Part shown: in pieces, positions 33,149-42,224 of the stretch
Position numbering within the stretch: the first letter of the stretch is position 1
How the letters are laid out: each line of letters starts with the position of its first letter
Assembly: GCA_013815685.1 (NCBI GenBank)
Contig: JACDFR010000021.1
Location: forward strand, 1-58,632
Reading direction: 5' to 3'
Length of the DNA stretch: 58,632 nucleotides
From: Ramlibacter sp.
GTDB lineage: Bacteria > Pseudomonadota > Gammaproteobacteria > Burkholderiales > Burkholderiaceae_C
Program-made: the position numbers and the translations under genes
Notes under the pieces: model-generated
Databases searched by the model: none
The model's input: only the letters and a program-made list of their open reading frames with translations
Told to the model about the DNA's origin: nothing

Positions 33149-34705
33149 CTAGCGGCGCAACCAGGCGGCGGCCTTCCCGGCTACTCGCCACCCGCTCGGC
33201 ATGCCCCATGCGCCTGCTACCGAAAGCAGCGAGCCGACTGAAGTGGCGCCCAGGCCCAGCGCCGTGGCAACGCCACCGCCCTCGGAAGCCATGCCCAGCA
33301 GCAGCAACGCTGCGCCCGAAAGAGTCCAGGCCATCGCTTTCCATTGGCGGCGGGTCCGACCTATCCGGAAGACCGCCGCAGCGTTGGCCAGCACGAGCGC
33401 CATGGCCAGCGGCCACAGGCCGGTCCAGGCCGGCAGATAGGGCAGAGCGGCCAGACCGGTCAAGCTGAGGTAGGCCGCGCCGCAGATCGGGCACTTGGGC
33501 AACAAGACCAGGGCCAGCGCCCCCGCAGGCGATGCGGTCCTGGCGAGCGCGGCCAGGCTGCGCGCGGGGCGGCTCGCGCGGCCCCGGCTGACGGATGCGG
33601 CATCGGCCAGCACCTCCTCGGGCGCCCATTGCAGCCGGTGATAGGCGACGGCGACGGCCCCGTTCGAGTCGAGCACGAACAGCTCGGTGCGGTGCCGATT
33701 GACGCTCGAGCCCGCGAACCCCACGCTGTTTGCAAAATGGCGCTCGAGCCATTCGCGGCCTTCCACCGCGCGCAGCAGCGCTACCCGTTCGCCGAACGCC
33801 AGCCCGCGGCTTTGCCCATAACGCTTGAGCCGGTGGGGAAGGTCGAAGTCGGGGTCGTAAGTGATGGCGAAGACGCCCAGGGAAGCGAGCTCCTGCGTGG
33901 CAGGTAACTGCCGCAGCCGGGCCAGCTTGCTGATGGTCAGCGAGCATTTGAGGTCGTTGTCGCAACGCGTGTAGAAGAAGGCGACCACGCTGACGTGGCC
34001 CGCGAACACATCGCCCCAGCTGCGGCGCTGTCCCTCCTGGTCTTCGAATACGGGTTTGGACGCGTCATCGATGCGGTCGCTGCGGACTTCGCGCCTCCAG
34101 CCGGTGGGCAATCGGCAGCAATCAGCGGCATCGATCGTGCCCTGCTCGGGAAGCGAGCCAATGACCCCGCGCAGGCCTTGCACGTGCCTGTCTTCCAGGC
34201 CCCTCGGAGCGTCCGCCAGGGCCTGCAGTACGCCGGCGGCAGCAGCGGCCTCGACGCCGAGCCAGCGCAAGGTGGCGAGGACTTCATCGGCGGCAAGCCC
34301 GCAGGCATCGCCGGCGCCCTGGCCGCCCCATCTGGCGAGATCGACCCGGTCGTCGTGCCGGCTCAGCGCTTGAAGAGCGCGGGCAACCAGGTGGGCATAC
34401 TCCGCCCGGGGTGGCCCCGTCTGGCGCAGGGCACGGGCCGCCGCCGCCAGCAGATAAGGGACATCCCCGGTTTCCAGCTCCTCCAGGATCATCGGCAGCG
34501 CCGCGGGTTGCACGGATGCTTTCCCCAGCTCGGCCAGCACCCATCCGCGCCGCCGAGCAACCTCGGGGACGCCGCACTCCTGGTAGCCCGGATGGCCTTC
34601 CAGCAGCAGTGAGACCAGCGCGCCGGTACGGTCGGGCGCGCGCGCGGCCTGCGCCACGGCCGCCTGGAAATCCTCCGCCTGCCAGCGCTGCGCCAGCGTG
34701 TCCAT
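33149..34705 (-). CDS. SCO1/SenC-like redoxin with N-terminal helical repeats and C-terminal membrane segments
   Basis: A 518-aa unusual fusion. Residues 1-200 are helical, HEAT-like (R-R-R-G-W-V-L-A-E-L, Y-L-L-A-A-A-A-R-A-L). Residues about 215-385 are a thioredoxin-like SCO domain with V-A-F-F-Y-T-R-C, where the metal cysteines are C248 and C254 (C-x5-C, wider than the normal CxxxC). The H-R-T-E-L-F-V-L-D strand supplies the expected His. The C-terminal ~110 residues hold hydrophobic segments beginning L-L-P-K-C-P-I-C-G. It is the last gene of a tyrosinase operon. A copper-delivery role for the tyrosinase is inferred from SCO function. ATG 34705 follows the HEAT gene stop by 7 bp. Confidence 0.8.
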   Translation of the reverse strand: MDTLAQRWQAEDFQAAVAQAARAPDRTGALVSLLLEGHPGYQECGVPEVARRRGWVLAELGKASVQPAALPMILEELETGDVPYLLAAAARALRQTGPPRAEYAHLVARALQALSRHDDRVDLARWGGQGAGDACGLAADEVLATLRWLGVEAAAAAGVLQALADAPRGLEDRHVQGLRGVIGSLPEQGTIDAADCCRLPTGWRREVRSDRIDDASKPVFEDQEGQRRSWGDVFAGHVSVVAFFYTRCDNDLKCSLTISKLARLRQLPATQELASLGVFAITYDPDFDLPHRLKRYGQSRGLAFGERVALLRAVEGREWLERHFANSVGFAGSSVNRHRTELFVLDSNGAVAVAYHRLQWAPEEVLADAASVSRGRASRPARSLAALARTASPAGALALVLLPKCPICGAAYLSLTGLAALPYLPAWTGLWPLAMALVLANAAAVFRIGRTRRQWKAMAWTLSGAALLLLGMASEGGGVATALGLGATSVGSLLSVAGAWGMPSGWRVAGKAAAWLRR

Positions 34706-34712
34706 GGGCCGC

Positions 34713-35600
34713 TCAGCCGCCGTAGCGCTTCTTGAACTTCGTGGCGGCGCCGGCCAGGGTGCTGCCGCCGTCAAGCGCCTTGGCCTGGGCAGCGTCAACC
34801 ATGTCGTGCAGGCCTTGGTCGCTTGCGAGCTGCCGGGCATCGCCAAAGTGCGTCAGCGCCGTCAGGCCGAGCGATTTCATGTCGTCCGATTCGTTCGCGT
34901 CAACGGCGATCTGGCGCGCGCACGCCTGCAGTTTCTGCGGCGCCAGCTGGTTGAGCGAACTCGCCGCCAGCTGGCGTACCTGCTCCGGCTCGCTCTTGTC
35001 GAGCAGGACGCGCTCGAAGAGCTCGATCGATTGCGCGTCGGCGGCCAGCACGCGCAGCGCTTCGCGACGCGCAAGGTCGTTCGGCGGGTCCTGGGCGATC
35101 TTGCGGGCGACGGCGTAGGCGCCGCCATGCTGGTCGTTGCTGAGCAGTTGCAGCGCCTTCTCGGGCGGCAGCAGCGCGTCGCTGGGAAATTCGAGGCCCG
35201 TCAGCAGCATCGCCTGCGTTTCCAGGTCGCCCTCGCGCGACAGGATGCCGAACGCGCGTTGGCGCAAATCCAGCTCGGGGTCGGTGCACATTTCGCGCAG
35301 CACCTCCACGTAAGCCCGCTTGAAGGGCGCAAAGCTCGACGGATCGAACGAGGCCGCCTGGAGCGTGGACAAAGCCTGGTTCCTCACCTCCAGGCTTTCG
35401 CCGCGGTCGCGCAGCACCGCGGCGACCGTGTCGAACGTGTCGCGGGTGAAAGCAGATTGAGCCCCCAGCTCATAAAGTGCATCGAGCCGCGACCGGTCGG
35501 GCAGCGCCATATCGGACACCGCGGAGAGCAGCTTTGCCGGCGGCTTGGCGCTGTACTTCTTGCCCGGCGCAGGGACGGCGCGGGATTTCTTGGTGGCCAT
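34713..35600 (-). CDS. HEAT-repeat-like protein of the tyrosinase operon
   Basis: A 295-aa all-helical protein with recurrent L-x-x-L, A-R-x-x-A and R-x-x-A-L-x-x-L patterns (e.g. V-R-N-Q-A-L-S-T-L, R-E-A-L-R-V-L-A-A-D, V-R-Q-L-A-A-S-S-L), typical of HEAT repeats. The N-terminus is basic and Pro/Lys-rich (T-K-K-S-R-A-V-P-A-P-G-K-K) with no signal peptide. ATG 35600 has AGGAG eight bases upstream and lies 23 bp after the tyrosinase stop. A scaffold role with the tyrosinase and the SCO-like fusion is inferred. Confidence 0.7.
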   Translation of the reverse strand: MATKKSRAVPAPGKKYSAKPPAKLLSAVSDMALPDRSRLDALYELGAQSAFTRDTFDTVAAVLRDRGESLEVRNQALSTLQAASFDPSSFAPFKRAYVEVLREMCTDPELDLRQRAFGILSREGDLETQAMLLTGLEFPSDALLPPEKALQLLSNDQHGGAYAVARKIAQDPPNDLARREALRVLAADAQSIELFERVLLDKSEPEQVRQLAASSLNQLAPQKLQACARQIAVDANESDDMKSLGLTALTHFGDARQLASDQGLHDMVDAAQAKALDGGSTLAGAATKFKKRYGG

Positions 35601-35623
35601 GATGCAAGCTCCTGATGGGTCGG

Positions 35624-36868
35624 TCAAGACAGACGCACGTCGTCATAGGAAAAGCCCAATTGGGCCTTTTCGGAGATCTGCCCCTGGAAGTCGATCATCT
35701 GGCTCACCAGGGGCCGCGGGCCGGGCGCATCCACGCAGGCCGATCGTGACAGGTCGCCGCCGGGTGCGTTGGGCGGCCGGGGCGGGGTGATGACGCCGTT
35801 CCAGGGCCACAGGCTGTCCTGGAGGTTGTGCCCGGCCAGCAGCGACGTGGGGGTGGCGCCGCCCGCGTAGGCGTCCACATTCGAGGGGTCGAACCGCTTG
35901 TTCTGCACCTGCCATTTCGCCCAGAGCCTGTCGACGTTGCAGTGAAGCAGGAAGAACAGCGGGTCCTTGGCGGCGGTGGAAATGCTCGAGATGCTGCCGC
36001 CGAAGTAGCTCACGTGCGCCGCGCCGTGCGGGTTTCCCTGCATGCGCCTGAACGCGGCATAACGGGGCCCCGCCGCGAGGGTGCTGGTCTCCGCCTGCAC
36101 GGCCGGCGACGCGTTTGCACCGGGGCTGGGGGCGATGGCGCGCCGCTTGATTCCCTGCTCGCCGTCCGTCGCCCAGAACAGGAATGGATGGGAGGGGCCG
36201 AACTGCACGGCCCCGATGCTGTCGGGGACCCCCATGAAACCGGTGTTGAAGACGTTGGGCGAGGCCTGGTCGAACCGCCAGTACGGCAGCGCGATCGAAG
36301 GGTCGATGAGCTGCAGTTCGCGCTCCAGGTCCAGCAGGTAGGCCCGGTGCCAGGGCAGGAACCCGGGGCCGGCATGGGCCTGGTCGTCGGCCAGCCCGCT
36401 CACGTGCATGCTGCGGAAGTCCGCGAAGCGGCCCATGCCCCGGTTGTTCAGCTGTGCCATGGCGGCGATGAACCGGTCGCGCTCTTCGCTGGTGAGCCGG
36501 TTGGCGTTTTTGCGGATGCGCACCATCAGGGGCAGTAAACCCAGCGGCTGGCTCGCCGCGTCCTGGCAGATGACGCTCACGTCCCCGTCGGCCGTGCTCG
36601 GCTTGCCGAATTCGCCGCGGAGATACACCGTGACGGACTGGCCGTCGGTGGGCATCGGTATGGTCAGTCTCGTGCTGTAGGTACCGCCGCGCGTGGTACT
36701 GAAGCGGATCGAACCGCCGGTGGGATTGCGGCGCTCGGCCAGGGTGACTTGCACGGGCTGAGGCGAAGGCACCGCGTCGAGCAGCCGCAGCCGCAAAGGC
36801 GACGGTGCCCATGTCGCGTAACGCGCTTCGGGCTGCGTGCTGTTGTTGATCGTGAAATCAATCCGCAT
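35624..36868 (-). CDS. Tyrosinase (type 3 copper enzyme)
   Basis: A 414-aa tyrosinase/polyphenol-oxidase domain protein; oxidises phenols to quinones with a dicopper centre. CuA: H155 (S-M-H-V), H165 (Q-A-H-A) and H174 (P-W-H-R-A-Y). CuB: H281 and H285 (N-P-H-G-A-A-H) and H309 ([10 protein letters not shown]). All six ligands are present. The first ~120 residues are an extra beta-rich domain before the catalytic core. AGGAGG precedes ATG 36868. No signal peptide is seen, so export, if any, needs another route. It heads the operon with a HEAT protein and a SCO-like fusion. Confidence 0.92.
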   Translation of the reverse strand: MRIDFTINNSTQPEARYATWAPSPLRLRLLDAVPSPQPVQVTLAERRNPTGGSIRFSTTRGGTYSTRLTIPMPTDGQSVTVYLRGEFGKPSTADGDVSVICQDAASQPLGLLPLMVRIRKNANRLTSEERDRFIAAMAQLNNRGMGRFADFRSMHVSGLADDQAHAGPGFLPWHRAYLLDLERELQLIDPSIALPYWRFDQASPNVFNTGFMGVPDSIGAVQFGPSHPFLFWATDGEQGIKRRAIAPSPGANASPAVQAETSTLAAGPRYAAFRRMQGNPHGAAHVSYFGGSISSISTAAKDPLFFLLHCNVDRLWAKWQVQNKRFDPSNVDAYAGGATPTSLLAGHNLQDSLWPWNGVITPPRPPNAPGGDLSRSACVDAPGPRPLVSQMIDFQGQISEKAQLGFSYDDVRLS

Positions 36869-37020
36869 GTTCGTCCGCCTCCTGGCCGGTTCGCACAGTA
36901 TGACGAACCGCGCCGCATAAAGCATCCTCCATGTTGAGGAAGGGCTGTGCCGCGACATCGCCGTGATCGCCAAAGTGAATAAGATCTCCTTGGGCACTGT
37001 GCCCGCACTGGGGATGAATC

Positions 37021-37233
37021 ATGACATTGGACGAATACAACTCAGCCGTGAAGCAGATCATGGCTGAACAGCAAACCATAGCTCAGTCGACGGCGCAACT
37101 GGCCATGTCGGGCCAGGCCAATCCGACCAACCCGCAATTCACGCAGATCATGACCCGGCAGTGGGCCTTGATCCAACAGATGGCCAAGCTCAATGCGGAC
37201 CTCATGGTTGGAGTGATGACTCCGAAAAAATAG
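37021..37233 (+). CDS. Small helical protein of unknown function
   Basis: A 70-aa protein: Met/Gln/Ala-rich, likely one long helix (D-E-Y-N-S-A-V-K-Q-I-M-A-E-Q-Q) followed by an N-P-T-N-P-Q-F turn and a second helix. No Cys and no signal peptide. Only a weak Shine-Dalgarno (GGGGATG) precedes the ATG. It is divergent from the tyrosinase operon and may belong with it, but nothing proves it. Confidence 0.5.
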   Translation: MTLDEYNSAVKQIMAEQQTIAQSTAQLAMSGQANPTNPQFTQIMTRQWALIQQMAKLNADLMVGVMTPKK

Positions 37234-37548
37234 GAGCGGGGGAACATGAGCAACGACCTGGAGCGAAACGAGAGCGTGGCGAAGACTTCACTGCTAGCGC
37301 ACTGCAGAAGTATAGAAAGAGGGCCTACTCATCCTACCGTCGGCGTCCATCCCATCCATCGCTAACCGAAGGTAACTCCGCCGCAGGCTGATCGTTTTCG
37401 AGCATCTGAAGGTGGCATGTCCGAAATAATGCCTGCTTCCGGCGAGGCGCTCATGCTATCGGGTTACTGCCGTATCATCCCGAGTCCCGGCGGTGCCGCG
37501 AACGCGCCAGCCAGCGCAGGGATATTTTTGCGATCTGCCGACTACATC
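37234..37548. other. Gene-free stretch before the ABC transporter operon
   Basis: No gene supported. The transporter reading frame continues upstream to 37417, but those 44 codons lack any recognisable domain or signal peptide, so the region is more likely the operon's promoter and leader. No clear operator repeat was seen. Confidence 0.5.
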
Positions 37549-38598
37549 ATGAACAAAAAAGGCCTTATGGCCACACGTGTGCAAGGCCGCAGGCAGTTGC
37601 TGCGCCATGCGGCCGCGGCGGCGGTCGCTCTACCGTTGGGCGTGAGCCGGGCGGTCGCGGCGCCGAAGCCGCTGCAAGTCGGCGGTCTGCCGGTCACCTG
37701 CAACCTCACGCTGCCGGTGGCCTGCGTCGCGAAAGCCACCAGCAACGCGGCGGCCAAGGGCGACGGCCCCCTGTTCGAATTCGAGTACAGCAAGTACAAC
37801 GGCTGGCCCGAGGTCAAGGAATCGCTCATGGCCGGGCGTATCCAGGCCGGCTATATGCTGGCGCCGCTGGTGATGGACCTGGCCGACAAGAGAATTCCCG
37901 TCAAGATCGTCTCGCTGGGGCACCGGTCCGGCGCGGTGATCATGGTGCGCACCGACTCGCCCTACAAGCAGTTCAAGGACCTGGCGCGCAAGCGGGTCGC
38001 GGTTCCCAGCCGCTTCGCCGTCGATTTCCTGTTCCTGCGCAAGATGCTCGCCCAGGAAGGGATGACGCCGAAGGACGTCGAAATCGTGGAGATGGCGCCG
38101 CCGGACATGCCGGCCGCCCTCTACGCCAAGGCGGTGGACGCCTATTGCACCGGCGAGCCGTTCGGCGCCGCCGCGCAGCGCGCCGGTTACGCCAGGGCGC
38201 TGCGCATGACACGCGACGAGTGGCGCAACTACATCTGCTGCGTGCTGACCGTGCGGGAGGAGCTGATCCGCGACAACCGGCCGCTGGTGCAGGAACTGGT
38301 CAACCATGTGATGGGCGCGGGCGTCTGGCTGGATCAGAATCAGGAGAATCGCAACAAGGCCGTTGCCATCGCGGCGGGCCGCAAGTTCTTCAACCAGGAC
38401 CCGAACATCATCAGGTTCGTCATGGAGAACCCGACGGACCGCGTGACCTACGGGGACTTGCGCATGATCCGGGCCGAGTTCGAGGAGCTGATGCAGCTGT
38501 CCATCCAGGCGGGTACCATCAAGCAGCCCATCGCTTACGAGAAGTACATGGACGAGAGCTTCGTCAAGGCCGCCCGGGCCGCGCCGATCCCGCTTTGA
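37549..38598 (+). CDS. ABC transporter substrate-binding protein (NrtA/SsuA/TauA-like)
   Basis: A 349-aa periplasmic binding protein. The N-terminus has M-N-K-K-G, then a Tat-like R-R-Q-L-L-R-H-A and an A-rich hydrophobic core ending A-V-A-A-P, so an exported signal peptide of about 40 residues. The mature fold is of the nitrate/sulfonate type (D-S-P-Y-K-Q-F-K-D-L-A and C-T-G-E-P-F-G-A-A hinges). Several Cys are notable: V-T-C-N, P-V-A-C-V, Y-C-T-G and I-C-C-V. Copper-handling genes follow in the same operon. Ligand unknown. ATG 37549 is preferred to 37417 because it gives a normal signal peptide; 37567 is also possible. Confidence 0.83.
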   Translation: MNKKGLMATRVQGRRQLLRHAAAAAVALPLGVSRAVAAPKPLQVGGLPVTCNLTLPVACVAKATSNAAAKGDGPLFEFEYSKYNGWPEVKESLMAGRIQAGYMLAPLVMDLADKRIPVKIVSLGHRSGAVIMVRTDSPYKQFKDLARKRVAVPSRFAVDFLFLRKMLAQEGMTPKDVEIVEMAPPDMPAALYAKAVDAYCTGEPFGAAAQRAGYARALRMTRDEWRNYICCVLTVREELIRDNRPLVQELVNHVMGAGVWLDQNQENRNKAVAIAAGRKFFNQDPNIIRFVMENPTDRVTYGDLRMIRAEFEELMQLSIQAGTIKQPIAYEKYMDESFVKAARAAPIPL

Positions 38599-38599
38599 G

Positions 38600-39193
38600 A
38601 TGAAAAAACGCTTTTCCCGTCTGCTGCTGTCCCTGTGCTTCGCGCTGGCGGCGTCCTCTGCCACCATGGCGGCCGAGGGTGCGCCCGCCCTGAAGGCCGG
38701 GGTGTTCGACCCGCCCCGGCAGGCGCCCGATTTCTCGCTGCGAGGCTCCAACGGGGCGGAGCTGAGGCTCAGCCGCTACCGTGGCAAAGTGGTCCTGCTG
38801 GGATTCGGCTTCGCGCATTGCGCCGACGTCTGCCCCATGACGCTGGCCGTGCTGGCGCAGGCCCGCAAGTCGCTGGGCGCGTCGGCATCCGAGGTGCAGG
38901 TGGTTTATGTGACCGTCGATCCCGAACGTGACGATCCGGCCGGCATGCGGGAGTACCTTGCCAACTTCGACCCGGGCTTCATCGGCGGTACAGGCACGCC
39001 CGCGCAGCTGGCGGCGGTGCGCCAGAACTATGGCATTGCCGCCACCAAGGTGGCGACTGCCAACGGCTACGGCGTGGACCATTCTTCCTTCGTCTACCTG
39101 ATCGACCGGGATGGCAGGCTGCGTGCACTCATGCCCTACGGACGGCCGGCGGCCGACTACGTGCATGACGTGAGCCTGCTCATGCGCAAGTGA
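38600..39193 (+). CDS. SCO1/SenC copper-handling protein
   Basis: A 197-aa protein with a signal peptide (M-K-K-R-F-S-R-L then a hydrophobic core to about residue 24). The SCO fold shows the copper-binding C74-A-D-V-C78-P and the distal His at H161 (G-V-D-H-S-S-F), so all three metal ligands are present. SCO proteins deliver copper or reduce disulfides in assembly of copper enzymes outside the cytoplasm. It starts 1 base after the binding-protein stop and overlaps the cupredoxin-like gene (TGATG). Its place inside an ABC import operon is unusual. Confidence 0.9.
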   Translation: MKKRFSRLLLSLCFALAASSATMAAEGAPALKAGVFDPPRQAPDFSLRGSNGAELRLSRYRGKVVLLGFGFAHCADVCPMTLAVLAQARKSLGASASEVQVVYVTVDPERDDPAGMREYLANFDPGFIGGTGTPAQLAAVRQNYGIAATKVATANGYGVDHSSFVYLIDRDGRLRALMPYGRPAADYVHDVSLLMRK

Positions 39194-39642
39194 TGGCCGG
39201 TGGCGGGGGCGTTCGCCCGGCCGCGCTGCGGCGCGCGTTGCCGGTCATGCTGTTCTTGCCGGCGGCGGTGCTGGCCGCACTGGGATGGGCGGCGTTCGCG
39301 CCGATCGCTCCCGCCTCGCGCGAGGAAGTGTTCGAGATTCCCAGGGGGACGTTCGCCCGGCGCATGGCGGGCGGCAAGGTCGACATCCTGCCCGATGAAA
39401 TACACCTCACGCTGGGCGCCAACGACGTGCTGCTGCTTCGCAACCTCGACGACGTGCCGCAGACCTTCGGGCCCGTCCTCATCATGCCGGGCCAGAGCTT
39501 CCGGCTGCCTTTCGAAGTGGCTTCCAGGTACAGCTTCGCGTGCACGGCGCACGCCAGCGGCCAGATGAGCGTGGTCGTGGAGCCGGCCCCGGCGCCGGGT
39601 TGGCAAACATTGCGCTGGCGCGCAAGGAAGGGACTGGGGTGA
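39193..39642 (+). CDS. Membrane-anchored cupredoxin-like protein
   Basis: A 149-aa protein with one N-terminal membrane segment (about residues 17-38) and a single cupredoxin-like domain. The C-terminal ligand loop F-A-C-T-A-H-A-S-G-Q-M offers Cys, His and Met as in type 1 copper sites. The usual first His in the N-x-D-x-x-x-H-x-F strand is Gln here (D-D-V-P-Q-T-F), so the site is incomplete or altered. ATG 39193 overlaps the SCO stop. It probably works on the periplasmic side with the SCO protein. Confidence 0.75.
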   Translation: MAGGGGVRPAALRRALPVMLFLPAAVLAALGWAAFAPIAPASREEVFEIPRGTFARRMAGGKVDILPDEIHLTLGANDVLLLRNLDDVPQTFGPVLIMPGQSFRLPFEVASRYSFACTAHASGQMSVVVEPAPAPGWQTLRWRARKGLG

Positions 39643-40418
39643 AGGGAAAACGGTTGTTGATGCATTGGCTCACGCGTGTCGTGTCGCCACTGGGGGCGAT
39701 GACGCTGCTGGTGGCGGCATGGTGGATCATCGTGGTTGTGGCCGAGAGCGCGATCTTCCCGACACCGCTGCAGGTCGTCACCGGGACACTGGAGCTGGCG
39801 CAGGACGGAACCTTGTGGGAGCACATCGGCGCGTCGCTGTTCCGCGTCGGGTCCGGTTTCCTGCTGGCCCTGCTGTTCGCCATCCCCCTTGGCCTGTGGA
39901 TGGGATGGGTCGGCGGCGTCTACGCGACGCTCAACCCGATCTTCCAGATGCTCCGGCCGATCTCGCCGATCGCCTGGATACCCATCGCCATCCTCTGGTT
40001 CGGGATCGGCGACGTCTCGCCCATCTTCCTGATCTTCATCGCCTCCGTATTCCCGATGATCGTGCAGACCACCTCGGGGGTGCACACCATCGAGCGCCGG
40101 TACCTGAGGGCCGCGGCCAACTTCGGCGTGTCGCGCCCCGTGCTGTTCCGCCAGGTGGTGATCCCGGCCGTGCTGCCCGAGATCATCGTGGGCATGCGGC
40201 TGGGCATCGGGGTCGCCTGGCTGGTGGTGGTGGCCGCCGAGATGATCGCCCTTCGCTCGGGGCTGGGCTACATGATCATGGACTCGCGCAACGCCGGCAA
40301 CCGCTATGACCTGGTGGTGGCCGGAATGATCATCATCGGCCTCATCGGGCTGCTGCTGGACGGTTCGATGCGCTTGCTGGAACGAATCAAGACCGTGAGA
40401 TGGCGCTATGTCCGCTAA
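39639..40418 (+). CDS. ABC transporter permease (SsuC/TauC/NrtB type)
   Basis: A 259-aa inner-membrane protein with about six hydrophobic segments. The cytoplasmic coupling loop is E-R-R-Y-L-R-A-A-A-N-F-G-V-S followed by L-F-R-Q-V-V-I-P-A-V-L-P-E-I (the EAA motif of binding-protein-dependent permeases). GTG 39639 overlaps the cupredoxin stop (GTGA), which fits the operon's style; ATG 39660 is the alternative. The ATPase gene begins 10 bp before the stop. Confidence 0.88.
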   Translation: MKGKRLLMHWLTRVVSPLGAMTLLVAAWWIIVVVAESAIFPTPLQVVTGTLELAQDGTLWEHIGASLFRVGSGFLLALLFAIPLGLWMGWVGGVYATLNPIFQMLRPISPIAWIPIAILWFGIGDVSPIFLIFIASVFPMIVQTTSGVHTIERRYLRAAANFGVSRPVLFRQVVIPAVLPEIIVGMRLGIGVAWLVVVAAEMIALRSGLGYMIMDSRNAGNRYDLVVAGMIIIGLIGLLLDGSMRLLERIKTVRWRYVR

Positions 40419-41166
40419 CAAGATCGATGTCGCCGGCCTGAAGAAGGGATTCCCCTCGGACAATGGCCTTTTGCCCGTTATCGACGGCGTGAGCTTTTCG
40501 GTTGCCGACGGGGAGTTCGTGGCCATCGTCGGGCCATCGGGGTGCGGCAAGTCCACGTTGATGAACATCCTGGCCGGCTTCGAGCGCCCCGATGAAGGCG
40601 CCGTCGTTGTCGACGGCACGACCGTCCGCGGGCCCAGTCCCAGGGGCATCGTCATCTCCCAGCACGGGTCGGTGTTTCCGTGGCTCACCGTGCAGCAAAA
40701 CCTGATGTTCGGCCTGGAAGGCGAAGTCCACGGCGAGGGCGGCAAGGCGGCTTTGGCGGACCACTACGCCGCCATGGTCGGACTCAAAGGCTTCGAAGCG
40801 AGCTACCCGCACGAGCTTTCGGGCGGGATGCTCAAGCGCGTCGAAATCGCCAGGGCGTTCGTCATGAAGCCCGAGATTCTCTACATGGACGAGCCCTTTT
40901 CCGCACTCGACGCGCTGTTGAGCCTGCGCATGCGCACCGAGCTCCTGCGCATCCTGGAGGAAGAGCGCCACACCGTGCTGCTGATCACGCATGATGTGGA
41001 AGAGGCGATTTACATGGCCGACCGGATCATGGTCCTGTCGCCTCGCCCCGCCAGCATTCAAGCGGCGTTCGATGTGCCGTTCGCGCGTCCCCGCAAGCTC
41101 TCCAACCCCGACCTGCAGGCACTGAAGGACGCCATCCTGCGCGAGCTCGGCGTGGCCGAAGTCTAG
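40408..41166 (+). CDS. ABC transporter ATP-binding protein (SsuB/TauB type)
   Basis: A 252-aa ATPase with Walker A G-P-S-G-C-G-K-S-T, Q-loop S-Q-H, signature L-S-G-G-M-L-K-R, Walker B I-L-Y-M-D-E-P-F and H-loop T-H-D. The signature reads LSGGM rather than LSGGQ, as seen in the nitrate/sulfonate/taurine subfamily. It powers the permease encoded just upstream. It is the last gene of the five-gene operon. Confidence 0.92.
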   Translation: MSANKIDVAGLKKGFPSDNGLLPVIDGVSFSVADGEFVAIVGPSGCGKSTLMNILAGFERPDEGAVVVDGTTVRGPSPRGIVISQHGSVFPWLTVQQNLMFGLEGEVHGEGGKAALADHYAAMVGLKGFEASYPHELSGGMLKRVEIARAFVMKPEILYMDEPFSALDALLSLRMRTELLRILEEERHTVLLITHDVEEAIYMADRIMVLSPRPASIQAAFDVPFARPRKLSNPDLQALKDAILRELGVAEV

Positions 41167-41266
41167 GGGCGCAGCCGGAGTGCCCTGCGCTACGTTCGCT
41201 GTCGCGGGCAGCCACGCATTCGGCAGCCGTTAAGCTAGGGCATTGCGACTGCGAAAGGGCCTTTCA

Positions 41267-41938
41267 GTGATCGTCTTGCACCACCTGAATAATTCGCGCT
41301 CACAGCGCGTGGCCTGGCTACTGGAGGAATTGGGGCTGCCCTATGAGATCCGTTCCTACGCGCGCAATACAAAGACGATGCTGGCGCCGCTCGAGCTGCG
41401 CAAGATTCACGCTTTGGGGAAGTCGCCGATCATCACGGACGGCGAGCTGACGCTTGCGGAGTCAGGTGCCATTCTCGAATACCTGGTGCAGCAATACGGT
41501 GAAGGGCGACTGCGGCCCGTGCCCGGAACCCCGGACGCCGTTCGGTATCTGTACTGGATGCATTACGCGGAAGGCTCGCTCATGCCGCCGCTGCTGATGA
41601 AACTTGTGTTCGACCAGATGCGCAAGGCGAAAATGCCCTTCTTCGTGAGGCCTGTCGCACGGGCGATCGCACAGAGGGTGCTGACAGGCTTCGTGCTGCC
41701 GCAGATAGGAACCCACCTCGACTTCCTCGAAAACGAGTTGAAAGACGCTCCATGGTTCGCGGGGGAGGAGTTCACCGTCGCGGATATCCAGCTCAGCTTT
41801 CCGATTGAAGCAGCGCGAGCCCGCGCCGGGCTGGACAAGACCCGGCCCCGCCTCATGAGCTTCCTCGACAGCATTCACGGGCGGCCGGCCTATCGGCGCG
41901 CGCTCGAACGCGGCGGGGAATTCGCCATTGTCGGGTAG
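41267..41938 (+). CDS. Glutathione S-transferase family protein
   Basis: A 223-aa GST. The N-terminal thioredoxin-like domain starts I-V-L-H-H-L-N-N-S-R-S-Q-R-V-A-W-L-L-E-E-L and includes the conserved cis-Pro loop K-S-P and the E-S-G glutathione contact (A-E-S-G-A-I). The C-terminal helical domain follows (F-T-V-A-D-I-Q-L-S-F). GTG 41267 is chosen because the family starts at this point and AAAGGG lies about eight bases upstream. It stands alone; its substrate is unknown. Confidence 0.9.
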   Translation: MIVLHHLNNSRSQRVAWLLEELGLPYEIRSYARNTKTMLAPLELRKIHALGKSPIITDGELTLAESGAILEYLVQQYGEGRLRPVPGTPDAVRYLYWMHYAEGSLMPPLLMKLVFDQMRKAKMPFFVRPVARAIAQRVLTGFVLPQIGTHLDFLENELKDAPWFAGEEFTVADIQLSFPIEAARARAGLDKTRPRLMSFLDSIHGRPAYRRALERGGEFAIVG

Positions 41939-42224
41939 CCCGCTGGGCCGGCAAGTTCCGAGTGCTCTCCACCGTATCTTCAGCAAGACCTTCTGCCGTC
42001 GGACAATCGCCCAGCGTACGTCCTTTGGACAAACCGATTTAGCTCATCGCGCCTTAAGCATTTCCGGGGCACGGGCGAGTGGTGAATAGTACATCTCGAT
42101 TCTAAATAGTTCGTTGATCAGTGTGGTTGTTGTGAGACCATCCAGAATTGCGTTTTAAGAGTCGGTACAGTCTATAACTCTTGAACCGCTGAACTGGTTG
42201 AAAGGGGCGGCAAATGAACTCTGA
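41939..42224. other. Gene-free, AT-richer stretch upstream of the fatty-acid operon
   Basis: No supportable gene. It is markedly more AT-rich than the flanks (e.g. around 42100-42180) and probably holds the operon promoter. No clean -35/-10 pair or operator repeat stands out. Confidence 0.5.
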
